Shown here one piece after another: positions 51,559 to 59,976 of a DNA stretch of 64,000 nt (position 1 is the stretch's first letter; the number at the start of each line of letters is the position of its first letter). This DNA comes from an uncultured Lachnospiraceae bacterium (lineage in GTDB: Bacteria > Bacillota > Clostridia > Lachnospirales > Lachnospiraceae): the NCBI GenBank assembly GCA_934899185.1, contig CAKXYI010000002.1:186001-250000 (forward strand), read 5' to 3'. The position numbers and the translations under genes were made by a program. The notes beneath the pieces were generated by a model. That model was not told the origin of the DNA, searched no databases, and saw only the letters and a program-made list of their open reading frames with translations.

Positions 51559-52857
51559 ATGAATATACGTTTTTACAATGCAAAGATGCTCTTGCCGGGA
51601 CAGGGTCATGGATTTGAGATCAAAGAAGGAGAATTGTGGGTCAAGGATAATGAGATCTGCTATATCGGGGATGGCAGGGATCTGTCGCATGTTTTTACTG
51701 AGGACGAGATCGTGATCTGGGATCGTGAGGTCGATGCCAAAGGCAATCTTTTGATGCCCGGATTTAAGGATGCGCATACGCATACGGCAATGACCTTCCT
51801 GCGCTCTTACGCAGATGATCTGCCTTTGCAGCGCTGGTTAAATGAGGCTGTTTTCCCAAGAGAGGGACAACTGACGGCAGATGATATTTACTGGCTTGAT
51901 ATTTTGGGTATTATGGAATACCTAACGAGTGGCATCACCGCGAATTTTGATATGTATTTCTTCCCGGAGTCAAATGCTAAGGCTTCGATCGATTGCGGTT
52001 TCCGAACGGTGCAGACCTCAGGATTTAATAACTTCTCTAGCAGTCTGGAAGAACTGGAAGAAGACTATTATCGTGTGAACGAGGTGGGAGAATTGGCTTC
52101 CTTTATCCTTGGTTTTCACGCAGAATATACGACCTCAAGAGACCGCATGGAAGGGCTTGCAGCACTTGCCAATAAGGTCAAGTCTCCTGTCTTTTTGCAT
52201 AATGCTGAGACGGCGCTTGAGGTAAAAGAATGCAAGGAAAGATGGGGCATGACGCCGACCGGTCTGACGGATGCTCTTGGTATGTATACCTATGGCGGAG
52301 GTGGTTATCACTGTATCCATATGGAGGATGGCGATTTTGAGATCTTTAAGAAAAGGCATCTGACTGCTGTGACCAATCCGGCATCCAATTTAAAACTTGC
52401 CAGTGGCATTGCACCGATCAAGCGTTATCTGGATGAGGGGATCGCGCTTGCCATCGGCACAGACGGTCCGGCGAGCAACAACTGCCTGGATATGTTCCGG
52501 GAAATGTTCCTTACGAGTGCACTTGCCAAGGTAAAGGAGCAGGATGCGGCTTGTGTTCCGGCAGAAGAGGTACTTTATATGGCAACGGCGGCAGGTGCAC
52601 AGTGTATGGGACTGGCAGACTGCGATCGTCTTGCCGTGGGCAAAAAGGCGGACATGGTCATGATCGATCTGATGCAGCCTAATATGCAGCCGGAAAACGA
52701 TATTGCAAAGAATATCGTTTATAGTGGCAGCAAGCAGAATGTGATCATGACCATGGTAAACGGACGTATTCTATATGAAAACGGACAGTTTGAGATCGGT
52801 TTTGATCCCAAAGAGATCTACGCCAAGGCAAATGCCATTATCGGGCGTATGAAATAA
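51559..52857 (+). CDS. Amidohydrolase, MTA/SAH (5'-deoxyadenosine) deaminase-like
   Basis: 432 aa, metal-dependent TIM-barrel deaminase. GFKDAHTHTAMTFLRSYADDLPLQRWL is the MtaD/DadD-type first metal motif; HAEYTTS, HNAETALEV and a late IGTDGPASNNCLDMFREM follow. The family deaminates methylthioadenosine, S-adenosylhomocysteine or 5'-deoxyadenosine to inosine-type products. It is placed right after a PNP that could then phosphorolyse them. The exact substrate cannot be decided by sequence. Confidence 0.85.
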   Translation: MNIRFYNAKMLLPGQGHGFEIKEGELWVKDNEICYIGDGRDLSHVFTEDEIVIWDREVDAKGNLLMPGFKDAHTHTAMTFLRSYADDLPLQRWLNEAVFPREGQLTADDIYWLDILGIMEYLTSGITANFDMYFFPESNAKASIDCGFRTVQTSGFNNFSSSLEELEEDYYRVNEVGELASFILGFHAEYTTSRDRMEGLAALANKVKSPVFLHNAETALEVKECKERWGMTPTGLTDALGMYTYGGGGYHCIHMEDGDFEIFKKRHLTAVTNPASNLKLASGIAPIKRYLDEGIALAIGTDGPASNNCLDMFREMFLTSALAKVKEQDAACVPAEEVLYMATAAGAQCMGLADCDRLAVGKKADMVMIDLMQPNMQPENDIAKNIVYSGSKQNVIMTMVNGRILYENGQFEIGFDPKEIYAKANAIIGRMK

Positions 52858-52876
52858 AGAAGGAAGAGGACAGATT

Positions 52877-53629
52877 ATGTTACGGGTTACTTATGTTTGG
52901 CACTCGTGTTTTGTAGTGGAACTGGATAAGAGCATCTTGGTCTTTGACTATTTCCCAAAGGAAGCCGCCCCGACGGTACATTTTGAGGGAAAGATGCCGG
53001 AACTGGATGCGGATAAGCATATTTATGTCTTTGCCAGTCACAGCCACAAGGATCATTTTTCTCTGGAGGTCTTGCGATGGCGGGAAAAATATCCGCAGAT
53101 CACCTATATTTTTTCAAAGGATATCCGCTTGGGACGGGCGTATCTTTTGCGCAATGGCTTTGAACCGGAGATCAAAAAGCAGATCCATTTTGTATCGGTG
53201 ATCGAAAAGTATGAGATCGGCGATCTGGTGGTAGAGACACTGCGTTCGACGGATGCCGGTGTGGCATATCTGGTGCAGGCAGAGGGGCTGAGCATCTATC
53301 ATGCCGGTGATCTGCACTGGTGGAATTCCGGTATGGAGGGCGAACTTTACACCAAGACTTATGGGGATGCCTACAAACGTGAGTTGAACCGCATCAAGAA
53401 CCGTCACATTGATCTGGCATTTGTGGTTTTGGATCCGCGTCTGGGGGATGCCTATTATCTGGGCATGGAATACTTCCTCAAAAATATGGATGTGGATCTG
53501 GTATTCCCGATGCATATGTGGAAGCAGTATGACCTGATCGACCGCTTCAAGCGCAGACCGGAACTGGTCGGACTTTCGCAAAAGGTGGTCGATATTGACC
53601 GGGAGAATATCATATTTGACTTGAATTAG
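52877..53629 (+). CDS. MBL-fold metallo-hydrolase, unknown substrate
   Basis: 250 aa. [16 protein letters not shown] start, then SHSHKDHFS (HxHxDH), GDLHWWN and late MHMWKQYDL, giving the metal ligands. Related to UlaG-like/beta-lactamase-superfamily proteins. RBS GGAAGAGG. It lies between the amidohydrolase and RNase H genes with short gaps, so it is in the same transcript. The reaction is not predictable. Confidence 0.85.
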   Translation: MLRVTYVWHSCFVVELDKSILVFDYFPKEAAPTVHFEGKMPELDADKHIYVFASHSHKDHFSLEVLRWREKYPQITYIFSKDIRLGRAYLLRNGFEPEIKKQIHFVSVIEKYEIGDLVVETLRSTDAGVAYLVQAEGLSIYHAGDLHWWNSGMEGELYTKTYGDAYKRELNRIKNRHIDLAFVVLDPRLGDAYYLGMEYFLKNMDVDLVFPMHMWKQYDLIDRFKRRPELVGLSQKVVDIDRENIIFDLN

Positions 53630-53640
53630 GAGAAAAGAAA

Positions 53641-54126
53641 ATGCATGTTACAATTTTTACAGACGGCGCAGCAAGAGGCAACCCTGACGGACCGGGAGGC
53701 TATGGCGCGATCTTACAGGTGAGAGATAGTGCGGGCAATCTGCATGAAAAGGAGTTGTCCTGCGGCTACAAGAAGACCACCAACAACCGCATGGAACTTT
53801 TGGGTGCCATCCGTGCTCTGGAGGCGCTCAACAAGCCTTGTCAGGTGACCCTGTATTCCGATTCTAAATATGTGGTGGATGCTTTCAATCAGCATTGGGT
53901 AGATAACTGGTTGAAAAAGAACTGGGTCAAATCCGACAAAAAGCCGGTTAAGAACGTGGACCTCTGGAAGGCACTCCTGGCAGCAAAGGCACCGCATCAG
54001 GTGGAGTTTGTTTGGGTCAAAGGGCATGACGGACACCCGGAAAATGAGCGGTGCGATCAGTTGGCGACCAGTGCGGCAGACCAGCCGGAAGAATTTTTGC
54101 AGGATGATGTCGTGCTTGCATCTTGA
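53641..54126 (+). CDS. rnhA: Ribonuclease HI
   Basis: 161 aa. The catalytic D-E-D-D set is intact: [60 protein letters not shown]. It degrades RNA in RNA-DNA hybrids. RBS AGGAG. A promoter for the next small gene overlaps its stop codon. Confidence 0.93.
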   Translation: MHVTIFTDGAARGNPDGPGGYGAILQVRDSAGNLHEKELSCGYKKTTNNRMELLGAIRALEALNKPCQVTLYSDSKYVVDAFNQHWVDNWLKKNWVKSDKKPVKNVDLWKALLAAKAPHQVEFVWVKGHDGHPENERCDQLATSAADQPEEFLQDDVVLAS

Positions 54127-54151
54127 AATGCCAAGGTGAGTTCTATATAAT
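54123..54151 (+). promoter_or_regulatory. Predicted promoter of the small membrane protein/alaS unit
   Basis: TTGAAA (54123-54128), 17-base spacer, TATAAT (54146-54151). It starts inside the end of rnhA. Confidence 0.7.
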
Positions 54152-54192
54152 AGTAATGTTACAAATATCATGTCGCAAGGAGGCATAGAAAT

Positions 54193-54351
54193 ATGGTTGT
54201 AAGTAGTTTTTTATCTTATTTGATACTATTCATTATATTGGTAGCCATCGCTGTATGTGGAGCGATGATTGGCGTGAAGTTAGCCAAGAGAAAAAATGCG
54301 AAGAATGCACAGCAAAATACAGTAGCAGAAGATACAACTGCTCAAGAATAG
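54193..54351 (+). CDS. Small one-helix membrane protein upstream of alaS (52 aa)
   Basis: 52 aa. MVVSSFLSYLILFIILVAIA and VCGAMIG form one membrane helix, then a basic stretch (KLAKRKNAKN) and an acidic tail (AEDTTAQE). AAGGAGG precedes it. It is co-transcribed with alaS, whose start lies 19 bases after its stop. The positive-inside rule puts the C-terminus in the cytosol. Function unknown. Confidence 0.7.
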   Translation: MVVSSFLSYLILFIILVAIAVCGAMIGVKLAKRKNAKNAQQNTVAEDTTAQE

Positions 54352-54370
54352 AGTTTCGGAGGAAGATACG

Positions 54371-57055
54371 TTGAAGAAGTATGGAGTAAACGAATTAAGA
54401 AGAATGTACTTGGAGTTCTTCGAGAGCAAGGGACATCTTGCCATGAAGAGTTTTTCCTTAGTACCACACAATGACAATAGTTTGTTGTTGATCAATGCGG
54501 GTATGGCACCACTCAAGCCATATTTTACAGGACAGGAGATCCCACCAAGACGTCGTGTGACCACTTGTCAGAAGTGTGTTCGTACCGGTGATATCGAAAA
54601 TGTCGGTAAGACAGCACGCCATCTGACCTTCTTTGAAATGCTTGGTAATTTCTCTTTTGGAGATTACTTTAAGGAAGAAGCGATCACATGGTCATGGGAG
54701 TTCTTGACAGAAGTTCTCGGCATGGAGCCGGATCGTCTCTACCCATCTATCTACGGAGAGGATGACGAGGCATTTGAAATCTGGAACAAAAAGATCGGTG
54801 TGCCGGCAGAAAAGATCACACGTTTTTATCGTGATCCGGAGACCGGAGAATGTGATAATTTCTGGGAGCATGGTGCAGGACCTTGCGGACCGTGTTCTGA
54901 GATTTATTATGATCGTGGAGAAAAATACGGCTGTGGCAAACCGGATTGTAAGGTCGGTTGTGAATGTGACCGTTTCATGGAAGTATGGAATAACGTATTT
55001 ACACAGTTCTACGGCGATGGAAAGGGTGGCTACAGTGAGTTAGAGCAGAAGAATATCGATACCGGTATGGGTCTGGAGCGTCTGGCAGTTGTTATGCAGG
55101 ATGTAGATTCCGTATTTGATATTGATACCATGAAGGCTATCCGTGACCGCATCTGCGAACTCTGTGGCAAGAAGTATCAGGTAGATGCCTTGGATGATGT
55201 TTCTATCCGTCTGATCACAGACCACATCCGTTCCTCAACATTTTTGGTATCTGACGGTGTTATGCCATCCAACGAGGGACGCGGCTATGTGCTCCGTCGT
55301 CTGATCCGTCGTGCAGCACGCCACGGCAGAATGCTTGGTATCAAGGATACTTTCCTTGCAAATCTTTCCAATACGGTTATTGAGGAATGTAAGGACGGTT
55401 ATCCGGAATTAGAAGAAAGAAAAGATTTCATCTTCAAGGTACTGACCGAAGAAGAAGAAAAGTTCAATAAAACGATCGATCAGGGCCTTGCTATTTTGGC
55501 ACAGATGGAGCAGGACATGGTTGCAGCCGGATCCAAGGAACTTTCCGGAGAGAATACCTTCAAGTTGTATGACACTTATGGATTCCCGGTAGACCTGACA
55601 CAGGAGATCCTGGAAGAAAAAGGATTTTCTTATGATGAAGCAGGATTTCAGGCTTGCATGGAAGAACAGCGCCAGAAGGCAAGAGCTGCTCGTAAAGTGA
55701 CCAACTATATGGGCGCAGATGCATCTGTATTTGAAGATGTAGACCTTTCCATCACGTCCGAATTTACAGGATACGACAAGTTGGAGGATACCGGTAAGGT
55801 GACGGTACTGGCTACGGCAAAAGAAGATGCCGAGGGCAAGGTGGTATCCGAACTTGCAGACCGCATTGCTGAGGGCGAGAATGGAACTATCGTATGTGAT
55901 GTGACACCATTTTACGCTACCATGGGTGGTCAGCAGGGCGACAAGGGCGTGATCTATACAGATGGCGGCAAGTTCATCGTAGATGACACCGTAAAACTTG
56001 TCGGTGGCAAGTATGGTCATATCGGACGTATGGAACAGGGCATGATCGAGGTTGGACAGGAAGTGACCCTGTCTGTGGACAAGACCAATCGTATGAACAC
56101 CTGTCGCAATCACTCTGCAACACACTTATTGCAGAAGGCTTTGCAGGAAGTATTGGGCAATCATGTAGCACAGTCCGGTTCTTTCCAGGATGGCGAGCGT
56201 ACCAGATTTGACTTTACCCATTTCTCTGCTATGACACCGGAAGAATTACAGCGTGTTGAGGATATGGTAAATGCCAAGATCGCAGAGCATCTGCCGGTCG
56301 TTACTGAGGTCATGACCCAGGAAGAAGCCAAAAAGACAGGTGCTATGGCACTCTTTGGCGAGAAGTATGGTGAAAAGGTTCGTGTCGTTTCCATGGGAGA
56401 TTTCTCCAAGGAATTCTGTGGTGGTACCCATGTTGCCAATACCGGAGACATCATGGCATTCAAGATCCTTTCTGAAAATGGTGTTGCAGCCGGTGTCAGA
56501 CGTATTGAGGCATTGACCGGAGATAATGTACTTGCTTATTATGCAAATATGGAAGCAGAGATGCAGAAGGCAGCCAAGACTGTAAAGGCAACGCCTGCAA
56601 ATCTGGTAGAGCGTTTGGAAAAACTCATGGCTGAGGTCAAGGAACTTCAGAGCGAAAATGAATCCTTAAAGGCAAAGGCAGCACAGAGTGCCTTGGGTGA
56701 TGTTATGGATTCCGTGGTAGAGGTATCCGGTGTGAAACTTCTGGCAACCTCTGTTGACGGTGTAGATATGAATGGCCTGCGTGACTTGGGCGATGACCTC
56801 AAGAATAAACTGGGCGAGGGCGTGATCGTACTTGCATCTGCAAAGGACGGCAAGGTCAACCTCGTTGCTATGGCAACCGATGGTGCCATGAAGGCTGGTG
56901 CTCATGCAGGAAACCTGATCAAATCGATCGCAGGTCTTGTAGGCGGTGGCGGCGGCGGTCGTCCAAATATGGCACAGGCGGGCGGTAAGAATCCGGCAGG
57001 CATTCCGGATGCTATCGCAGCAGTAGCAGATGCGCTTGCAGGGCAGTTGGCTTAG
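54371..57055 (+). CDS. alaS: Alanyl-tRNA synthetase
   Basis: 894 aa, full length. Class II motifs in the first 250 residues (KGHLAMKSFSLVP, RRVTTCQKCVRTGDIENVG); an editing domain with HSATHLLQKAL and CGGTHVANTGD (metal His/Cys set); a C-terminal C-Ala domain ending in GGGGGGRPNMAQAGGKNP. The start is a TTG with GGAGG 7 bases upstream. Many Firmicutes aminoacyl-tRNA synthetase genes have a T-box leader; none is visible here. Confidence 0.95.
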   Translation: MKKYGVNELRRMYLEFFESKGHLAMKSFSLVPHNDNSLLLINAGMAPLKPYFTGQEIPPRRRVTTCQKCVRTGDIENVGKTARHLTFFEMLGNFSFGDYFKEEAITWSWEFLTEVLGMEPDRLYPSIYGEDDEAFEIWNKKIGVPAEKITRFYRDPETGECDNFWEHGAGPCGPCSEIYYDRGEKYGCGKPDCKVGCECDRFMEVWNNVFTQFYGDGKGGYSELEQKNIDTGMGLERLAVVMQDVDSVFDIDTMKAIRDRICELCGKKYQVDALDDVSIRLITDHIRSSTFLVSDGVMPSNEGRGYVLRRLIRRAARHGRMLGIKDTFLANLSNTVIEECKDGYPELEERKDFIFKVLTEEEEKFNKTIDQGLAILAQMEQDMVAAGSKELSGENTFKLYDTYGFPVDLTQEILEEKGFSYDEAGFQACMEEQRQKARAARKVTNYMGADASVFEDVDLSITSEFTGYDKLEDTGKVTVLATAKEDAEGKVVSELADRIAEGENGTIVCDVTPFYATMGGQQGDKGVIYTDGGKFIVDDTVKLVGGKYGHIGRMEQGMIEVGQEVTLSVDKTNRMNTCRNHSATHLLQKALQEVLGNHVAQSGSFQDGERTRFDFTHFSAMTPEELQRVEDMVNAKIAEHLPVVTEVMTQEEAKKTGAMALFGEKYGEKVRVVSMGDFSKEFCGGTHVANTGDIMAFKILSENGVAAGVRRIEALTGDNVLAYYANMEAEMQKAAKTVKATPANLVERLEKLMAEVKELQSENESLKAKAAQSALGDVMDSVVEVSGVKLLATSVDGVDMNGLRDLGDDLKNKLGEGVIVLASAKDGKVNLVAMATDGAMKAGAHAGNLIKSIAGLVGGGGGGRPNMAQAGGKNPAGIPDAIAAVADALAGQLA

Positions 57056-57100
57056 GGCTGATCTGTTGTTGAAGAAATTGACAGTTTCTGAAGAAAACTG

Positions 57101-57128
57101 TTGACGTGACGCTATTTTATGCTATAAT
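57101..57128 (+). promoter_or_regulatory. Predicted promoter of rpsU
   Basis: TTGACG (57101-57106), 16-base spacer, TATAAT (57123-57128). Confidence 0.75.
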
Positions 57129-57206
57129 ATTTTACTGTGCAAAGATATTTACCCAAACAGTTGAATATGCACAATACCCAACTGGAGGGAGGTTAGGTGT
57201 AAGACT

Positions 57207-57383
57207 ATGTCAAGTGTAACAGTTAAAGAGAACGAATCTTTAGATAGCGCATTACGTAGATTTAAGCGCAACTGTGCGAAGGCAGGTATCCAGCAGGAGA
57301 TCCGCAAGAGAGAGCACTATGAAAAGCCAAGCGTAAAGCGTAAGAAGAAGTCTGAAGCTGCTAGAAAACGTAAATACAACTAA
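57207..57383 (+). CDS. rpsU: 30S ribosomal protein S21
   Basis: 58 aa. [20 protein letters not shown] and [13 protein letters not shown] are the S21 pattern. Very basic. A strong promoter lies at 57101 and a terminator at 57403, so it is transcribed alone. AGGTG upstream serves as RBS. Confidence 0.95.
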   Translation: MSSVTVKENESLDSALRRFKRNCAKAGIQQEIRKREHYEKPSVKRKKKSEAARKRKYN

Positions 57384-57402
57384 AATTGAAATTGCGTTTA
57401 GT

Positions 57403-57440
57403 AAGAGATGTGATGCAAGTCACATCTCTTTTTTTTTCGA
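57403..57440 (+). terminator. Terminator after rpsU
   Basis: 11-bp perfect stem (57403-57413 with 57420-57430), loop TGCAAG, then a T-run of nine or so. Confidence 0.92.
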
Positions 57441-57451
57441 GCGTTATCGGG

Positions 57452-57457
57452 TATAAT
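57452..57457 (+). promoter_or_regulatory. -10 element directly upstream of holA (leaderless start)
   Basis: TATAAT with its last base 7 bases before the ATG at 57465; the -35 region is a weak T-rich tract from the preceding terminator. Confidence 0.5.
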
Positions 57458-57464
57458 AATAAGC

Positions 57465-58442
57465 ATGAAAACAATCGATGAAGATATCAAAACAGGACAA
57501 TTTAAAGCAGCCTATCTTTTATATGGAGATGAGGATTATCTCAAGAAACAATATCGGGACAAATTGACCAAAGCCCTCATGGGGCAGGGCGATACCATGA
57601 ACTTTGCCAAGTATGAGGGTAAGGATTCTTCTATAGAGGAGATCATCAGTTTTGCGGATACCATGCCTTTTTTTGCAGACAGGCGTGTGGTACTGGTCGA
57701 GGATTCCGGTTTCTTTAAATCTTCACAGGAGACTTTGGCAGATTATTTTTCCAATATCCCGGAGACAACCTGCATGGTCTTTGTGGAGAGTGACGTGGAT
57801 AAACGTTCCAAGACTTACAAAGCGATCGCCAAGGCAGGCAGTGCTGTGGATTTTTCCATGCCGGATGAGAGGATGCTGACCTCCTGGATGATGGCGCGTG
57901 TCAAGGCGGCGGGAAAGACGATGACGCGGGACGCATGGAATGAGTTTTTTGAGCGCAGCAATGATTCCATGGATCACATGGATATGGAAATGGAAAAACT
58001 TCTTTCTTATGTATATGATAAGGATGGGATCACTTTGGAAGATGTGGAGGCAATCTGCACCAAGCAGGTGCATACCAAGGTCTTTGACATGGTCTCTTTT
58101 GTGGCATCCAAGAACCTGCCAAAGGTATTGGATCTATATCATGATATGCTGGCGGCAAAGGAACCGCCGATCCGTATTCTGGCGCTGATCATCCGACAGT
58201 TTGACCAGATGTACGTCATGAAGGACATGGCATCGCAGGGGATGAATGTACAGACGATCGCAGGCAAGATGGGCATCCGTGATTTTATCGTGCGAAAGAA
58301 TCTGGGACTTGCAAGGAATTTTACCATGGAGCAGATCCGGGCTTTACTGGAAGATGCGGCAGATCTGGATGAGAGAGCAAAGACAGGACGGATTAACGAC
58401 CAGTTGGCAGTCGAGATGCTGATGATCAAATGGGCGAGTTGA
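57465..58442 (+). CDS. holA: DNA polymerase III subunit delta
   Basis: 325 aa. KTIDEDIKTGQFKAAYLLYGDEDYLKKQYRDKL start, MVFVESDVDKRSKTYKAIAK, LTSWMMARVK and LALIIRQFDQMYVMK are typical of HolA of Clostridia. It loads the sliding clamp as part of the clamp loader. No RBS; the -10 TATAAT ends 7 bases before the ATG. The first residues match the family N-terminus, so the ATG is real. Confidence 0.92.
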   Translation: MKTIDEDIKTGQFKAAYLLYGDEDYLKKQYRDKLTKALMGQGDTMNFAKYEGKDSSIEEIISFADTMPFFADRRVVLVEDSGFFKSSQETLADYFSNIPETTCMVFVESDVDKRSKTYKAIAKAGSAVDFSMPDERMLTSWMMARVKAAGKTMTRDAWNEFFERSNDSMDHMDMEMEKLLSYVYDKDGITLEDVEAICTKQVHTKVFDMVSFVASKNLPKVLDLYHDMLAAKEPPIRILALIIRQFDQMYVMKDMASQGMNVQTIAGKMGIRDFIVRKNLGLARNFTMEQIRALLEDAADLDERAKTGRINDQLAVEMLMIKWAS

Positions 58443-58463
58443 CCCGGAAAAATGCGTAAAGAA

Positions 58464-58496
58464 AAACACCAGTATGACGGTACTGGTGTTTCTTTT
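58464..58496. terminator. Bidirectional terminator between holA and rpsT
   Basis: 11-bp stem (58464-58474 with 58481-58491), loop TGACGG, flanked by A- and T-runs; genes converge on it. Confidence 0.9.
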
Positions 58497-58514
58497 TGTT
58501 TATGTTCAAAAAAA

Positions 58515-58778
58515 TTAAGCAATAGAATTAACAGCCTTGGTAAGACGAGATACCTTTCTTGCTGCGTTGTTCTTGTGGTAGAGACCCTTGCTTGTTGCCT
58601 TGTTGATCTCAGAAATAGCAACGATGAGTGCTTCATTAGCAACTTCCTTATCCTTGTTAGCAACGGCTGCTTCTACCTTTTTGATACAAGTCTTAACCTT
58701 AGACTTGATTGCTTTATTTCTAGCAGTCTTGATCTCTGTAACTAATACTCTTTTCTTAGCAGATTTAATGTTAGCCAA
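58515..58778 (-). CDS. rpsT: 30S ribosomal protein S20
   Basis: 87 aa. ANIKSAKKRVLVTEIKTARN, then a lysine-rich helix and KGLYHKNNAARKVSRLTKAVN are the S20 pattern. It begins with TTG; GGAGG lies 8 bases upstream. Transcribed away from gpr from TTGACA-N17-TAAAAT (58899-58871). Between promoter and start lies a stem-loop (58824-58858). Confidence 0.95.
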   Translation of the reverse strand: MANIKSAKKRVLVTEIKTARNKAIKSKVKTCIKKVEAAVANKDKEVANEALIVAISEINKATSKGLYHKNNAARKVSRLTKAVNSIA

Positions 58779-58823
58779 TCTGTACACCTCCAATGTCTTG
58801 ATATAAAAATAATAGTAACTCTG

Positions 58824-58858
58824 TTGTAACAAAGCCGGACACGGACAGTCTGTTACAA
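58824..58858 (-). promoter_or_regulatory. Leader hairpin of rpsT
   Basis: TTGTAAC pairs with GTTACAA with a 21-base GC-rich loop (repeated GTCCG). Lies in the 5' leader; possible autoregulation site, not proven. Confidence 0.4.
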
Positions 58859-58870
58859 ACATACTAGATT

Positions 58871-58899
58871 ATTTTAGAGCAGTAAGTCTTGTCTGTCAA
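58871..58899 (-). promoter_or_regulatory. Promoter of rpsT
   Basis: On the minus strand TTGACA (58899-58894), 17-base spacer, TAAAAT (58876-58871). Confidence 0.75.
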
Positions 58900-58965
58900 T
58901 ACATATTTCATAAAAAAGTGCAAACAATAAGGAAAAGATTTGAAGAAACGAGGGCATGATGCGGG

Positions 58966-59871
58966 ATGTTTCAGATTCGAACAGACCTTGCGGTGGAAAC
59001 ATCGGAAAAACGACCGGATGGGAAGGAAGTATCCGGGATCCGGGTGGAGAAGAAAAAGAGGGGCGAGGATGTGGTCATCACAAAAGTATGCATTGACACA
59101 CAAAAGGCGGCAAAGACGCTGGGAAAGCCGCGGGGAACTTATGTCAGCATCGAAGCGGATCAGATGATGGAAGAAGACAGTGGTTACCATCGGGAGATCT
59201 CGGAAATCTTTTCTGAACAGTTGAAGACCTTTTTGCCAAAAGACTATAGAAATGCCAAGATTTTAGTTATTGGTCTGGGAAACCGGGAGGTCACGCCGGA
59301 TGCCTTGGGACCGAAAGTGATCGATCACCTGTTTATCACCAGACATTTGTTGGAGGAGTTCGGAAAATATCTGGTGGAACTGGATCAGTGCTGCAGTATC
59401 AGCGGCATTGTGCCGGGAGTCATGGCGCAGACGGGGATGGAGACTGTGGAGATCCTGCGGGGGATCGTTGCAGAGACTAAGCCGGATCTGGTCATAGCGG
59501 TCGATGCGCTTGCTGCGCGCAGTATCAAAAGGCTCAACCGAACGATCCAGATCACAGATACAGGCATCATTCCGGGATCCGGTGTCGGCAATTACCGCAA
59601 TGCCATTACCGAGGAACATCTGGGCATCCCGGTGATCGCGATCGGCATTCCGACAGTCGTTGATGCAGCGACCATCATAGCGGATTTTTGTATGGGACTC
59701 ATGGAGGAAAATAAATCGGAACCGGAGGAGATGGAAGCCTCTGTGCGCAGCCTGATCTCACCCAAGTTAAATACCATGTATGTGACATCCAAAGATATTG
59801 ACGAGGCGGTCAACCGCCTGAGTTTTACGATCTCGGAAGGACTCAACATGACCTTTGTCCCAAGAGTCTAG
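58966..59871 (+). CDS. gpr: Germination protease (spore endopeptidase GPR)
   Basis: 301 aa. The proenzyme N-terminus FQIRTDLAVE (the cleavage region), ILVIGLGNREVTPDALGPK, VIAVDALAARSIKRLNRTIQ and GSGVGNYRNAITEE are the GPR signature. In germinating spores it digests the small acid-soluble spore proteins. It is followed by spoIIP in the usual Clostridia order. GCGGG lies close to the ATG; the RBS is unusual and the start is chosen from the family N-terminus. Confidence 0.95.
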   Translation: MFQIRTDLAVETSEKRPDGKEVSGIRVEKKKRGEDVVITKVCIDTQKAAKTLGKPRGTYVSIEADQMMEEDSGYHREISEIFSEQLKTFLPKDYRNAKILVIGLGNREVTPDALGPKVIDHLFITRHLLEEFGKYLVELDQCCSISGIVPGVMAQTGMETVEILRGIVAETKPDLVIAVDALAARSIKRLNRTIQITDTGIIPGSGVGNYRNAITEEHLGIPVIAIGIPTVVDAATIIADFCMGLMEENKSEPEEMEASVRSLISPKLNTMYVTSKDIDEAVNRLSFTISEGLNMTFVPRV

Positions 59872-59876
59872 CCGCA

Positions 59877-59914
59877 GGGACGTTCCTTTTGCCATAAGGA
59901 GTGTCCCCTTTGGC
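59877..59914. repeat. Dispersed palindromic repeat, copy 3 (GGGACGTTCC family)
   Basis: GGGACGTTCCTTTTGCCATA then GGAGTGTCCCC and TTTGGC. Closest to copy 1 at 28827. Lies directly behind gpr. Confidence 0.7.
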
Positions 59915-59976
59915 TTAGGCAGGCATATCTCGGGAAAAAACGCATATATTGGTGCGTGGGGGAAAAGGAGAAATTT

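Noticed and set aside
54127-54370. T-box riboswitch before alaS
   Set aside because: No T-box consensus (GGTGG-type sequence) or terminator/antiterminator is present; the space holds a small gene.
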